This document shows, one piece after another, positions 27,168 through 35,509 of a DNA stretch of 44,729 nt (position 1 is the first letter of the stretch; every line of letters starts with the position of its first letter). This DNA comes from Aequorivita sp. (GTDB lineage: Bacteria; Bacteroidota; Bacteroidia; Flavobacteriales; Flavobacteriaceae): positions 1 through 44,729 of the forward strand of contig JAPKFY010000010.1 in the NCBI GenBank assembly GCA_026646335.1. Reading direction: 5' to 3'. Under the pieces are notes generated by a model. It was not told the origin of the DNA and ran no database searches. It worked only from the letters and a program-made list of their open reading frames with translations. The position numbers and the translations under genes were made by a program.

Positions 27168-27950
27168 ATGGCAACAAAAACCGAAGTTACTGTTGAAGAG
27201 AAGTTAAGAGCCTTGTATGACCTACAGCTTATTGATTCCAGAATTGATGAAATAAGAAGTGTTCGGGGCGAGCTTCCATTGGAAGTTGAAGATCTTGAGG
27301 ACGAGGTGGCAGGAATGAACACCCGTTTGGAAAAACTTAAGGCTGATCTTGAGGTAATTGAAGACCAAATCAAGGAGAAAAAGAACAACATTGAAGAGTC
27401 CAAAGCGCTCATCAAAAAATATTCCACACAGCAGGACAATGTTCGCAACAACCGTGAATACAACTCTTTGAGCAAAGAAGTTGAATTCCAGGAACTTGAA
27501 ATACAGCTTGCTGAAAAAAACATTAAGGAATACCGGGCTCAGATTGAGCAAAAAAGTCTTGTTATTGAAGAGACCAAAGCACGTTTTGACGAGCGCTCTG
27601 AACACTTGAAACACAAACAAGGTGAACTTGACGAAATACTTAAAGAAACTGAAAAAGAAGAGCAAACACTTATAAAGGAATCCAATAGTTTTGAAGCTCA
27701 AATTGAACCGCGCCTGATTAAGGCATACAAGAGAATCCGTACCAATGTAAAAAACGGCCTTGCTATTGTAGCTATTGAACGTGGTGCTTCCGGTGGTTCT
27801 TTCTTTATTATTCCACCACAAGTACAAGTGGAAATCGCAAGCCGCAAAAAAATTATCACTGACGAGCACAGCGGCCGTATCCTGGTAGATCCAGATCTTG
27901 CAAACGAGGAGCGCGAAAAGATGGAAGCTAGATTTGCTAAGCTAAAATAA
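27168..27950 (+). CDS. DUF164-type coiled-coil protein lacking the zinc-ribbon cysteines
   Basis: A 260-residue protein: a long antiparallel coiled coil (about 5-185) followed by the compact C-terminal unit that is a C4 zinc ribbon in relatives. Here the four metal positions read Ser208, Ser211 (ASGGSFF), Asp232 and Ser235 (DEHSGRIL), and the whole protein has no cysteine, so zinc binding in the usual way is excluded. The fold residues around them (FIIPPQVQ, RKKII, GRILVD) are kept, so this is a living gene rather than decay. It is coupled to the Nif3-like gene, 3 nt apart. Confidence 0.88.
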   Translation: MATKTEVTVEEKLRALYDLQLIDSRIDEIRSVRGELPLEVEDLEDEVAGMNTRLEKLKADLEVIEDQIKEKKNNIEESKALIKKYSTQQDNVRNNREYNSLSKEVEFQELEIQLAEKNIKEYRAQIEQKSLVIEETKARFDERSEHLKHKQGELDEILKETEKEEQTLIKESNSFEAQIEPRLIKAYKRIRTNVKNGLAIVAIERGASGGSFFIIPPQVQVEIASRKKIITDEHSGRILVDPDLANEEREKMEARFAKLK

Positions 27951-27974
27951 GCACTCAAAACCAATTATAACAAA

Positions 27975-28002
27975 GCCTTCACAAGTAGTGGAGGCTTTTT
28001 TT
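27975..28002 (+). terminator. Intrinsic terminator of the Nif3-DUF164 operon
   Basis: Eight-base-pair stem (27975-27982 with 27988-27995, one G-T pair), 5-nt loop, followed by seven T residues. Confidence 0.9.
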
Positions 28003-28057
28003 ATATTTTTATTGAAAGGTTTTTTGTTATTAAAGACCAATTCTTAAAAAAAGTGCA

Positions 28058-28729
28058 ATGAAAAGATTCACCATTTTAATCATTAGTATTTTCCTTTTCT
28101 CTCTTCAAGGGGCTTGCAAACCTTCAAATGAAAAAAATATAGAGGCAGAGGCTATCGCACAAAAAGAACAAGCTCCTGTCCAAACTGAAACTGTCAATGG
28201 ATTAAAAAAAGCTTATTTTGCGAGCGGTTGTTTCTGGTGCGTTGAAGCGGTTTACGAAAGCGTATTAGGCGTTAAGGAGGCAATCTCAGGATACAGTGGC
28301 GGGAAAACACAAAACCCAACTTATGAGAACCACGGAGACCACGCCGAAGCCGTAGAAGTTATTTACGACCCCAAAGTAGTCAGTTTCAGTCAATTAGTAG
28401 ATGTGTATTTTGGTTCGCAAAATATTACTCAAGTAAATGGACAAGGTCCCGACCACGGAAAGTCTTATCGTTCCATTGTTTTTTATCAAAACGATGAAGA
28501 GAAGAAAATAATAGATAAAAAAATTACAGCCCTAAACAAACTACTTGACGGAGATAAAGTGGCTGCACAGGTTTTGCCGTTTCAAAAATTTTGGGACGCA
28601 GAAAACTACCATCAAAACTACGAGCGGAACAATCCGGGGAATCCTTACATTCAAAATGTTTCCATTCCACGCCTAAACAGATTCAAGGAAAAATTTCCTG
28701 AGTTGTTGAAGAAAACCCAAAATCATTAA
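28058..28729 (+). CDS. msrA: Peptide-methionine (S)-S-oxide reductase lipoprotein
   Basis: Repairs oxidised methionine in proteins. The active site SGCFWCVEAVYESV places the catalytic Cys at 58; SGYSGG, NHGDHAEAVEV and YHQNYERNNPGNPY complete the family pattern. A signal peptide with lipobox LQGAC (Cys20) shows it is a lipoprotein acting in the periplasm or at the outer membrane, rather than the cytosolic form. Thioredoxin-like recycling partners are not nearby. It is followed by a palindromic repeat with a T-tract that can terminate it. Confidence 0.95.
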   Translation: MKRFTILIISIFLFSLQGACKPSNEKNIEAEAIAQKEQAPVQTETVNGLKKAYFASGCFWCVEAVYESVLGVKEAISGYSGGKTQNPTYENHGDHAEAVEVIYDPKVVSFSQLVDVYFGSQNITQVNGQGPDHGKSYRSIVFYQNDEEKKIIDKKITALNKLLDGDKVAAQVLPFQKFWDAENYHQNYERNNPGNPYIQNVSIPRLNRFKEKFPELLKKTQNH

Positions 28730-28751
28730 TTAAAAGATGGCAAACTCCAAA

Positions 28752-28788
28752 CTTAACAGGTTTTAAAAACCTGTTAGGTTTTTTTTAT
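28752..28788 (+). repeat. Palindrome family A, copy 1 (also msrA terminator)
   Basis: Inverted arms with core TAACAGGTTT and AAACCTGTTA, followed by GG and eight Ts. It lies between the convergent msrA and methyltransferase genes, and the methyltransferase stop (complement of 28774-28776) lies inside it. Further copies are at 32037-32063 and 34014-34046. Confidence 0.85.
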
Positions 28789-29574
28789 TGCTTTCAGCTC
28801 AAAAATTAAAGGATACATTTTGTTTGGAAGCTCGAACATTTCTTCATCATTTTTTATCAATCCCGGAAAAATATCATAAGGCGAGGCATCGTGCTCCTTT
28901 AAAAATTCAATATGAAGTCCCGCTTCGGAAAGTACCGTAATTACTTCTCCCAAACTGTGGTTCCAACCGTATTCCCTGCTCACCATTTTTGAATTTTTGT
29001 CAGCATAGGTTCCTTCATATTCTTCATAAATTGCTTCTTTTTGCTGATAGCCATATTTCATAACAGGTGGAGAAACAGTATAATCAAACATCCACGCAAT
29101 AGGATGAAACTCTACAATATAAAAAAAACCGCCAGGCTTCAGTCTTTCAGAAATCATTTTTGCCCAAAGTATTAAATCCGGAAGCCAACCTATGGTTCCA
29201 TAACTGCTAAACACGATATCAAACTTTTCTGACACATATTTTGAAGTGTCCAAAACATTGCAGCAAACAAAACTTGCGTCTAGCTTTAATTCTGAATTTA
29301 ATTGTTTTGCCAGCTTGATTCCTTCATCAGAAATATCAACGCCAGTACATTTGGCTCCCATTCTCGCAAGGCTCAATGTATCTTGCCCGAAATGGCACTG
29401 AAGATGCAGCAATTTTTTATCGGAAATATCTCCTAAAGCTTCTATTTCATATTTCTTCAGTGAAGTTTTTCCTTTTTTGAAATTCTGCATTTCATAAAAT
29501 TCACTTTCAGCGTGAATGGCAACTTTAGTGTTCCAAGTTTTTCGGTTGGTTTCAAATTCCTTATTATAATCCAC
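28774..29574 (-). CDS. Class I SAM-dependent methyltransferase
   Basis: A Rossmann-type methyltransferase of about 266 residues. The SAM-binding motif I is LLHLQCHFGQDTLSLARMGAKCTGVDIS, with CNVLD and FDIVFSSYGTIGWL following; the substrate is unknown. The frame opens at TTG 29610, but that codon lies in the terminator hairpin of the upstream gene; GTG 29574 (DYNKEFETNRKTWN after the start) fits relatives better. Its last codons (KKT-stop) are contributed by the palindromic repeat shared with msrA. Confidence 0.85.
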   Translation of the reverse strand: MDYNKEFETNRKTWNTKVAIHAESEFYEMQNFKKGKTSLKKYEIEALGDISDKKLLHLQCHFGQDTLSLARMGAKCTGVDISDEGIKLAKQLNSELKLDASFVCCNVLDTSKYVSEKFDIVFSSYGTIGWLPDLILWAKMISERLKPGGFFYIVEFHPIAWMFDYTVSPPVMKYGYQQKEAIYEEYEGTYADKNSKMVSREYGWNHSLGEVITVLSEAGLHIEFLKEHDASPYDIFPGLIKNDEEMFELPNKMYPLIFELKAIKKT

Positions 29575-29595
29575 AGCTTTATTTTGGGTAGCATT

Positions 29596-29626
29596 AAAAA
29601 GCCCTTTCAATTATTATTGAAAGGGC
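29596..29626 (-). terminator. Intrinsic terminator of the GNAT gene
   Basis: On the minus strand the arms AAGCCCTTTCAAT and ATTGAAAGGGCTT pair perfectly around a 4-nt loop, followed by TTTTTA. It lies 8 nt after the stop of the small acetyltransferase and before the methyltransferase, so the two genes are separate units. Confidence 0.88.
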
Positions 29627-29633
29627 TTCGCTA

Positions 29634-29912
29634 TTATGTTTCATCAGCCAAAATAGATTTCCATTCCGGATGTCTATCTATATATTTTTTGGTGAAAGGA
29701 CAGGCTGGTATCACTTTCAATCCCCTAAGTTCTATTTGCAGCAAAACCTTCTCGGTCATATCACTAGCAACCCCTTGTCCCGAGAGTTCTTTGGGAACTT
29801 CGGTATGGTTTAGCGATAAAATACCTGGCTGCACGGAATATTCAATGATGGCTTTGTAACCATCAACCTCGGCCTCAAACCTGTTCTTTTCTTTGTTATC
29901 GATTACTCGCAT
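29634..29912 (-). CDS. Small GNAT-fold N-acetyltransferase-like protein
   Basis: A 92-residue protein of the short YidJ/NATD1-like group. The acetyl-CoA loop region reads HTEVPKELSGQGVASDM, followed by GLKVIPACPFTKKYIDRHPEW, the characteristic C-terminal motif with a conserved Cys. The protein is only the core of a GNAT fold, and no substrate is known. A TATTTTTA on the minus strand (complement of 29945-29952) is one base off the -7 consensus. Confidence 0.9.
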   Translation of the reverse strand: MRVIDNKEKNRFEAEVDGYKAIIEYSVQPGILSLNHTEVPKELSGQGVASDMTEKVLLQIELRGLKVIPACPFTKKYIDRHPEWKSILADET

Positions 29913-30007
29913 GCCAATTGGAGAGTTTTATTGGTTTAACACAATAAAAATACAAAAAATATGAAAGCCAAAAGTATTCTTTACTTTTACAAAAAACATA
30001 CTATAAT

Positions 30008-30721
30008 ATGAAAATACCTTATGCTGCTCTATTTTTACTTTTAGTGCTTATAGGCTGTAACAACAGCCAAAAATCTTCTGAAAGTTCTACTTCCAATGAA
30101 TTGATGAAAGAGAAAGATTCCATTGAAAATTTAGACATTAGGCATCGAATTGCAAACGCCAATGGCTTTCAAAATTGGAAAGACGTTTCTGAAATAGCCT
30201 TTACCTTCAATGTGGACCGTGGCGAAAACCATTTTGACCGATCGTGGATCTGGAAACCTAAAACCGGAGATGTGTCAATGATGTCTGCAAAAGACACCTT
30301 AAATTACAACCGTGCACAAATGGACAGCCTGATTATGAAAACCGATGCCGCCTTTATAAATGACAAATATTGGCTACTAGCTCCTTTTCAACTTGTTTGG
30401 GATGATGGGATCACTTTCTCTGAAAAAGAGAATGCCGTGGCGCCCATTTCCAAAGACACTTTGGGCCGTCTTACCATTGTTTACAAGAACGAAGGAGGTT
30501 ACACGCCTGGCGATGCTTATGATTTTTTCTATGATAAAGATTTTAAAATAAAGGAATGGAACTATAGACAAGGAAATTCCCTTGAACCGTCAATGAGCAC
30601 CACTTGGGAAGCTTATGAGGACTTCAACGGTATTGAAATTGCAAAAACACACAAAGACAGCACTGGCAATTTCAAGTTGTATTTCACCAATATTTCAGTG
30701 AAAAAAGAAACAGACAATTAA
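30008..30721 (+). CDS. Lipoprotein of unknown function
   Basis: A 237-residue protein with lipobox LIGC (Cys17) and a Ser/Asn-rich linker. The mature part alternates polar strands with many aromatic residues (ENHFDRSWIWKPKTGDVSM, YWLLAPFQLVWDDG, TIVYKNEGGYTPGDAYDFFYDKDF), suggesting a beta-rich domain similar in feel to outer-membrane lipoprotein carriers, but I cannot assign a family. TACTTTTA (29982-29989) may be its promoter. It lies 52 nt upstream of the kynurenine genes, which have their own -7 box, so functional linkage is not implied. Confidence 0.75.
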   Translation: MKIPYAALFLLLVLIGCNNSQKSSESSTSNELMKEKDSIENLDIRHRIANANGFQNWKDVSEIAFTFNVDRGENHFDRSWIWKPKTGDVSMMSAKDTLNYNRAQMDSLIMKTDAAFINDKYWLLAPFQLVWDDGITFSEKENAVAPISKDTLGRLTIVYKNEGGYTPGDAYDFFYDKDFKIKEWNYRQGNSLEPSMSTTWEAYEDFNGIEIAKTHKDSTGNFKLYFTNISVKKETDN

Positions 30722-30736
30722 ACGAATTTTAATTCC

Positions 30737-30744
30737 TATTTTTG
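30737..30744 (+). promoter_or_regulatory. -7 promoter element of the kynurenine operon
   Basis: TATTTTTG matches TAnnTTTG and ends 29 nt before the kynU ATG at 30774. No TTG -33 element is evident, which would fit a regulated promoter but does not prove it. Confidence 0.6.
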
Positions 30745-30773
30745 TAAAAGCCGATAAAATTCAACGTATCCAA

Positions 30774-32036
30774 ATGTTCCAAAACTCTTTAGAATACGCC
30801 AAAAAACAAGATGCCGAAGATGTTTTGGCTTGTTTCAGAAATAAATTCCACATTCCAAAAAATGCTTCGGGCGAAGCGCTTATCTATCTCTGTGGCAACT
30901 CACTCGGCTTACAACCCAAAATCACTTCAGAATATATAAAAGAAGAGTTGACAGATTGGGCAAACCTTGGCGTTGAAGGCCATGTGGAAGGCAAGCATCC
31001 GTGGCTTCCGTACCACGAATTTCTTACGGAAAACATGGCAAAAATCGTTGGCGCAAAACCTTCGGAAGTAGTTGTGATGAATACGCTTACAACCAATCTT
31101 CATTTAATGATGGTTTCTTTTTTTCAACCCACAAAAACCAAATATAAAATTGTGGTTGAAAGTGACGCCTTCCCTTCAGATAAATACGCAGTTGAAAGCC
31201 AATTGAAATTTCACGGCTTCAATCCAAAAGATGGGTTGATTCTTTGGAAACCTAGAAAAGGCGAAGAACTTTGCCGTTTTGAGGATTTGGAAGAAATTAT
31301 GAAAACCCACGGCAACGAAATCGCTTTGCTGATGATTGGCAGTACCAATTATTACACAGGGCAATCCTTTCCGTTGAAAAAAATTACTGAATTAGGTCAT
31401 AAATACAACTGTATGGTTGGTTTCGATTTGGCACACGGCGCGGGAAACATTCAGCCAAATCTTCATGAAACAGGTGCTGATTTCGCCGTTTGGTGTACTT
31501 ATAAATATCTCAATAGCGGCCCAGGAAGTTTGGGAGGTTGCTTTGTACATGAGCGCCATGCCAACAATGAAAACCTCAACCGTTTTGCAGGCTGGTGGGG
31601 CCATAACAAAAAAACGCGTTTCAATATGCGCCACGAGTTTGATGCTTTGCCTGGCGCCGAAGGTTGGCAACTCAGCAATCCGCCAATTTTGTCAATGGCA
31701 GCAATTCGCGCTTCCTTAGATACTTTTGCCGAAGCAGGTTTTGAAAACCTTCGGAAGAAATCTGAAAAGCTAACCGGCTATTTAGAATTTTTATTGGATG
31801 AAATGAAAAACGAATCCATCAACGTAATCACGCCCAGAAATCCCGAAGAACGCGGCTGCCAACTTTCAATTCAAGTTAAAAACGCCGATAAAAGTTTGCA
31901 CACAAAACTAACCGAAGCTGGCGCAATAAGCGATTGGCGCGAGCCCGACGTAATCCGAGTTGCTCCTGCTCCACTTTACAATAGTTTTGAGGAAGTTTAC
32001 CGCTTTTCGGAAAAGCTAAAAAAGGTCTTGGAATAG
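30774..32036 (+). CDS. kynU: Kynureninase
   Basis: PLP enzyme cleaving kynurenine or 3-hydroxykynurenine to anthranilate or 3-hydroxyanthranilate plus alanine. Its 420 residues carry the family start LIYLCGNSLGLQPK, the VEGHVEGKHPWLPYHE segment, ESDAFPSDKYAVESQ, GFDLAHGAGN (Asp to the pyridine nitrogen) and the PLP lysine in CTYKYLNSGPGSLGG. It opens the operon and is followed by a family A palindrome and kmo, which implies the 3-hydroxykynurenine route. Confidence 0.96.
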   Translation: MFQNSLEYAKKQDAEDVLACFRNKFHIPKNASGEALIYLCGNSLGLQPKITSEYIKEELTDWANLGVEGHVEGKHPWLPYHEFLTENMAKIVGAKPSEVVVMNTLTTNLHLMMVSFFQPTKTKYKIVVESDAFPSDKYAVESQLKFHGFNPKDGLILWKPRKGEELCRFEDLEEIMKTHGNEIALLMIGSTNYYTGQSFPLKKITELGHKYNCMVGFDLAHGAGNIQPNLHETGADFAVWCTYKYLNSGPGSLGGCFVHERHANNENLNRFAGWWGHNKKTRFNMRHEFDALPGAEGWQLSNPPILSMAAIRASLDTFAEAGFENLRKKSEKLTGYLEFLLDEMKNESINVITPRNPEERGCQLSIQVKNADKSLHTKLTEAGAISDWREPDVIRVAPAPLYNSFEEVYRFSEKLKKVLE

Positions 32037-32063
32037 ACCTAACAGGTTTTTAAAACCTGTTAG
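32037..32063 (+). repeat. Palindrome family A, copy 2 (kynU-kmo)
   Basis: Core TAACAGGTTT and AAACCTGTTA arms, starting one base after the kynU stop. No T-tract follows, so it should not be a strong terminator; it may stabilise the upstream message or lower distal expression. Confidence 0.85.
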
Positions 32064-32090
32064 ATCTGCAATAAATAATAAAAATAATTA

Positions 32091-33503
32091 ATGAAAAATA
32101 TATTAATCATCGGTGCTGGCCTATGCGGAAGTCTTCTCGCTTTGCGAATGGCACAGCGCGGCTATCAAGTAACCTTGGTTGAAAAACGCCCCGATTTGCG
32201 CAAAGTAACCCAAGATGCCGGACGTTCCATTAACTTGGCCTTGAGCGATCGCGGGTTGCGCGGTTTAAGGCTTGCGGGCGTTGAGGAAGAAGCCAAAAAA
32301 CTCTGTATCCCAATGAACGGCCGGATGATTCACGACAAAGCGGGAAATACTTTTTTGAGTCCTTATAGCGGCAGAAAAGATGAATACATAAACTCTATTT
32401 CACGTCCCGGACTTAATATGCTGTTATTGGATGAAGCAGAAAAAATGCCTAACGTCAATATAATTTTCAACTACGCTTGCGAAGAAGTTGATTTGGAAAA
32501 TGCTTCAGCTACTTTTAGGGATTTCAATTCAAAAAAAGAAACAACAATCACTGCAGATGTAATTTTCGGAACCGACGGCGCAGGCTCTGCCGTTCGCAAA
32601 AGTATGTTCGACAACCATAATTTTCTCTTCAGTTTTTCGCAGCAATGGCTCAGCCACGGCTATAAAGAACTGGAAATCCCAGCTGCAAAAGACAATGGCT
32701 ATAGAACCTACAAAAACGCTTTGCACATTTGGCCGCGAGGCGAAGATATGCTGATTGCACTGCCAAATCTGGACGGAAGTTTTACGGTAACCCTATTTCT
32801 TCCGTACGAAAACAGCGATTACTGTTTCGCGAATTTGACAACCCCGGAAATGGTCCACGAATATTTCAACAAGGAATATCCCGATGTGGTGGAAATGATT
32901 CCAAACCTTTCCGAAGAGTTTTTCGGAAATCCAATAGGGCCACTCGGCACCGTGAAATGCTCTCCGTGGAACAGTTTCGGAAAAGTGCTTTTAATGGGCG
33001 ATGCCGCACACGCAATCGTTCCATTTTACGGACAGGGAATGAATGCTTCCTTTGAAGATGTAGTGGTTTTTGATGAATTTCTTGAGAAATATATCCCCTC
33101 CCGGCCTCCCCAAGGCGGAGGAGTTGATTGGGAAGCTATTTTTAAAGAGTACGAGACGCTTCGGAAAAAAGATACGGATGCCATTGCAGATTTGGCTGTG
33201 GACAATTTCCACGAGATGAAGGAACACACCGCGATGGAAATCTTTCAGAAAAAACGAAAACTGGAAACTGCTTTCGAAGCCGAATTTCCCAAAGATTATT
33301 ACAGCAAATATTCTTTGGTTACCTTTAAGGAATCAATCCCCTATTCCGAAGCGATGAAACGCGGAAGAGCACAGGACAAAGCGATTTTGAATCTTATAGC
33401 CGACGGAAAAATCACCGAGAAAATGTCTTTGAAAGAAAAACTGGAACTGGTAAAAAAACATACCGAAGCCATTCTTCACGATGATGAAGTGGCGTTTGGG
33501 TGA
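32091..33503 (+). CDS. kmo: Kynurenine 3-monooxygenase
   Basis: FAD monooxygenase hydroxylating kynurenine to 3-hydroxykynurenine. Visible are the FAD Rossmann motif IIGAGLCGSLLALRMAQRG, the DG motif region FGTDGAGSAVRKSM and the second FAD motif LMGDAAHAIVPFYGQGMNASFED. The C-terminus (EKLELVKKHTEAIL) is soluble, so it lacks the membrane anchor of the mammalian enzyme. Length is 470 residues, slightly long because IPSRPPQGGGVD, just after FLEKY, is encoded by a GC-rich palindrome inside the gene. Its stop codon falls in a REP-like element. Confidence 0.95.
   Translation: MKNILIIGAGLCGSLLALRMAQRGYQVTLVEKRPDLRKVTQDAGRSINLALSDRGLRGLRLAGVEEEAKKLCIPMNGRMIHDKAGNTFLSPYSGRKDEYINSISRPGLNMLLLDEAEKMPNVNIIFNYACEEVDLENASATFRDFNSKKETTITADVIFGTDGAGSAVRKSMFDNHNFLFSFSQQWLSHGYKELEIPAAKDNGYRTYKNALHIWPRGEDMLIALPNLDGSFTVTLFLPYENSDYCFANLTTPEMVHEYFNKEYPDVVEMIPNLSEEFFGNPIGPLGTVKCSPWNSFGKVLLMGDAAHAIVPFYGQGMNASFEDVVVFDEFLEKYIPSRPPQGGGVDWEAIFKEYETLRKKDTDAIADLAVDNFHEMKEHTAMEIFQKKRKLETAFEAEFPKDYYSKYSLVTFKESIPYSEAMKRGRAQDKAILNLIADGKITEKMSLKEKLELVKKHTEAILHDDEVAFG
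33095..33124 (+). repeat. GC-rich palindrome inside kmo
   Basis: CTCCCGGCCT pairs with AGGCGGAG across a short C-rich loop. The element is far richer in G+C than the flanking kmo sequence and stays in frame, encoding about 10 residues rich in Pro and Gly. It resembles the CCTCCCC/GGGGAGG intergenic repeats I recall from Bacteroidota. Confidence 0.65.
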
Positions 33504-33545
33504 CTTCGACTTCACTCAGCCACCAATCGGCCATTGAGCGGAGCC
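33500..33545. repeat. REP-like element, family B, copy at the kmo-ridA junction
   Basis: GTGACTTCGACTTCACTCAG (33500-33519) matches the arm CTTCGACT-x-CGCTCAG seen at 35559-35580. A degenerate partner, TTGAGCGGAG, follows at 33534-33543. The kmo TGA stop is part of the element. Confidence 0.65.
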
Positions 33546-33572
33546 AATATTATATTAAAAAAACATAAGTTT

Positions 33573-34007
33573 ATGAGCAACAAAAGCAGATTAGTAGAAG
33601 GAAAAGCAACACCACGTGGCGCATATCCACACATTAAACGCGCTGGCGATTTCCTGTTTGTGAGCGGCACAAGTTCACGTTTGCCGGACAATACCTTTGC
33701 GGGCGTTAATAAAATTGACGAAATGGGCACTATGTATTTCGATATTAAGGAACAAACCCGTGCCGTACTGGAAAACATAAAAGATTACCTAGCCACTGAA
33801 GGTGCCACGATGGCCGATGTGGTTGACATAACCAGCTTTTTGGTAAACATGAACGACTTTGCGGGTTATAATCAGGTGTATTCGGAATATTTTAACAAAG
33901 AAACGGGACCCGCGAGAACTACGGTGGCTGTGCATCAATTGCCGCATCCGCATTTGATTGTTGAAATTAAGGCAATGGCTTATTGGCCAGTGAGCAGCAA
34001 ACAATAA
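33573..34007 (+). CDS. RidA-family 2-aminomuconate deaminase
   Basis: A 144-residue RidA/YjgF-type protein. The [20 protein letters not shown] start and [26 protein letters not shown] end are typical, with the conserved Arg in the latter. In Pseudomonas nitrobenzoate and kynurenine pathways such proteins (AmnD, NbaF) deaminate 2-aminomuconate, and the neighbouring dehydrogenase supports that assignment here. A general enamine/imine deaminase role is the alternative. ATG 33573 ([10 protein letters not shown]) is preferred to a TTG at 33534 lying in the REP-like repeat. Confidence 0.85.
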   Translation: MSNKSRLVEGKATPRGAYPHIKRAGDFLFVSGTSSRLPDNTFAGVNKIDEMGTMYFDIKEQTRAVLENIKDYLATEGATMADVVDITSFLVNMNDFAGYNQVYSEYFNKETGPARTTVAVHQLPHPHLIVEIKAMAYWPVSSKQ

Positions 34008-34013
34008 TCTAAA

Positions 34014-34046
34014 AAACCTAACAGGTTTTTGAAACCTGTTAGGTTT
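34014..34046 (+). repeat. Palindrome family A, copy 3 (ridA-ALDH)
   Basis: The most perfect copy: two 15-nt arms (34014-34028 and 34032-34046) around a 3-nt loop. It begins 7 nt after the deaminase stop and ends 17 nt before the dehydrogenase start. Confidence 0.88.
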
Positions 34047-34063
34047 GAAAAATATTTTTTAAT

Positions 34064-35506
34064 TTGAAAATCCTAAACTACATAAACGGCGAATACGTTG
34101 AACCGCTTTCCAAAAAATGGTTGGACAATTACAATCCTTCCAATGGCGAAGTGTATTCGCAGATTGCAGCTTCAAATGCCGAGGATATTGAAACTGCATA
34201 CCAAGCCGCGAAGAAAGCTTTCCCAAAATGGAGCCATACCACCATTGAAGAACGCAGCAAGTTAATGCTAAGAATTGCGGATTTAATAGAGGAAAAACTA
34301 GTCGATTTGGCAGAAGCCGAGGCAAAGGACAACGGGAAACCATTGAGTTTGGCTTTGGCAGTTGATATTCCGAGAGCTTCTGCAAACTTTCGGTTTTTCG
34401 GAAATGCAATTACCCAATTTGCCAGCGAAGCCCACGAAAGTATAGGTTTGAACACTATTAATTTTACACTTCGCCAACCTCTTGGCGTTGTTGGCTGTAT
34501 TTCGCCTTGGAATCTTCCGCTGTATTTATTCACTTGGAAAATCGCGCCAGCAATCGCAGCCGGAAATACGGTGGTTGCCAAACCGAGCGAAGTCACGCCT
34601 ATGACCGCTTTCCTTCTCGGTAAAATCTGTACAGAAGCAGGTTTGCCAAAAGGCGTCTTAAACATTGTTCACGGCACGGGACCTTCTGCGGGACAAGCCA
34701 TTGTTGAACATAAAAATATAAAAGCAATTTCATTTACCGGCGGAACTAAAACAGGCGAGCACATTGCCCGGACAGCAGCGCCTATGTTCAAAAAACTGTC
34801 GCTGGAACTGGGCGGGAAAAATCCAAACCTCATCTTCGCAGATTGCGATTACGAAAAAATGCTGGAAGTAACCGTTCGTTCTTCTTTTTCAAACCAAGGC
34901 CAAATCTGTCTTTGTGGAAGTAGGGTTTTTGTTGAAAAACCGATTTTTGAAAAATTTAAAAAAGATTTCATTGAAAAAGTAAAACAACTAAAAGTTGGCA
35001 ATCCTTTTGACGCTGAAACTAATATGGGAGCTTTGGTTTCAAAACCGCATCTTGAAAAAGTAGAGTCGTACATTAAAATCGCCGAAAAAGAAGGCGGAAA
35101 AATCCTTTGTGGCGGAAATCGGGTCGTTGTAAAAGATTTCGAAAACGGCTATTATTTAGAACCCACGGTCATTGAAGTTTTTGACGACCAGTGCCGCGTA
35201 AACCAAGAAGAAATTTTCGGTCCCGTAGTAACAATTATGCCCTTTGAAACGGAAGAGGAAGTTCTAAAAATGGCGAATTCCGTAAAATATGGACTCTCCG
35301 CTACCCTTTGGACTTCAGATTTAAACCGAACGATGCGCATTTCAAAAGAAATTGAAGCTGGAATTGTTTGGGTAAATACCTGGCTAAACCGTGATTTGCG
35401 CACTCCTTTTGGCGGAATGAAAGACAGCGGCGTAGGCCGTGAAGGCGGTTTTGATGCGCTTCGGTTTTTTACGGAGGCTAAGAATGTGTGTATTAAATAT
35501 GAATAA
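34064..35506 (+). CDS. 2-aminomuconate-semialdehyde dehydrogenase
   Basis: An NAD-dependent aldehyde dehydrogenase of 480 residues. Marks are GCISPWNLPLYLFTWKIAPA (coenzyme site), KPSEVTP, FTGGTKTGE, the general base Glu in LELGGKNPN and the catalytic Cys in NQGQICLCGSR. The sequence resembles AmnC/NbaE and 2-hydroxymuconic semialdehyde dehydrogenases; the operon decides for 2-aminomuconate semialdehyde. There is no ATG near the front, and TTG 34064 gives KILNYINGEYVEP, a normal family N-terminus, so a TTG start is likely and may limit expression. Confidence 0.9.
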   Translation: MKILNYINGEYVEPLSKKWLDNYNPSNGEVYSQIAASNAEDIETAYQAAKKAFPKWSHTTIEERSKLMLRIADLIEEKLVDLAEAEAKDNGKPLSLALAVDIPRASANFRFFGNAITQFASEAHESIGLNTINFTLRQPLGVVGCISPWNLPLYLFTWKIAPAIAAGNTVVAKPSEVTPMTAFLLGKICTEAGLPKGVLNIVHGTGPSAGQAIVEHKNIKAISFTGGTKTGEHIARTAAPMFKKLSLELGGKNPNLIFADCDYEKMLEVTVRSSFSNQGQICLCGSRVFVEKPIFEKFKKDFIEKVKQLKVGNPFDAETNMGALVSKPHLEKVESYIKIAEKEGGKILCGGNRVVVKDFENGYYLEPTVIEVFDDQCRVNQEEIFGPVVTIMPFETEEEVLKMANSVKYGLSATLWTSDLNRTMRISKEIEAGIVWVNTWLNRDLRTPFGGMKDSGVGREGGFDALRFFTEAKNVCIKYE

Positions 35507-35509
35507 GAT

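Noticed and set aside
27222-27869. 215-codon minus-strand frame, very Phe/Leu-rich
   Set aside because: It is the antisense shadow of the Lys/Glu-rich coiled coil; AAA/GAA codons read backwards as Phe.
29574-29610. Longer methyltransferase start at TTG 29610
   Set aside because: That codon falls in the terminator hairpin of the GNAT gene; GTG 29574 gives the usual N-terminus.
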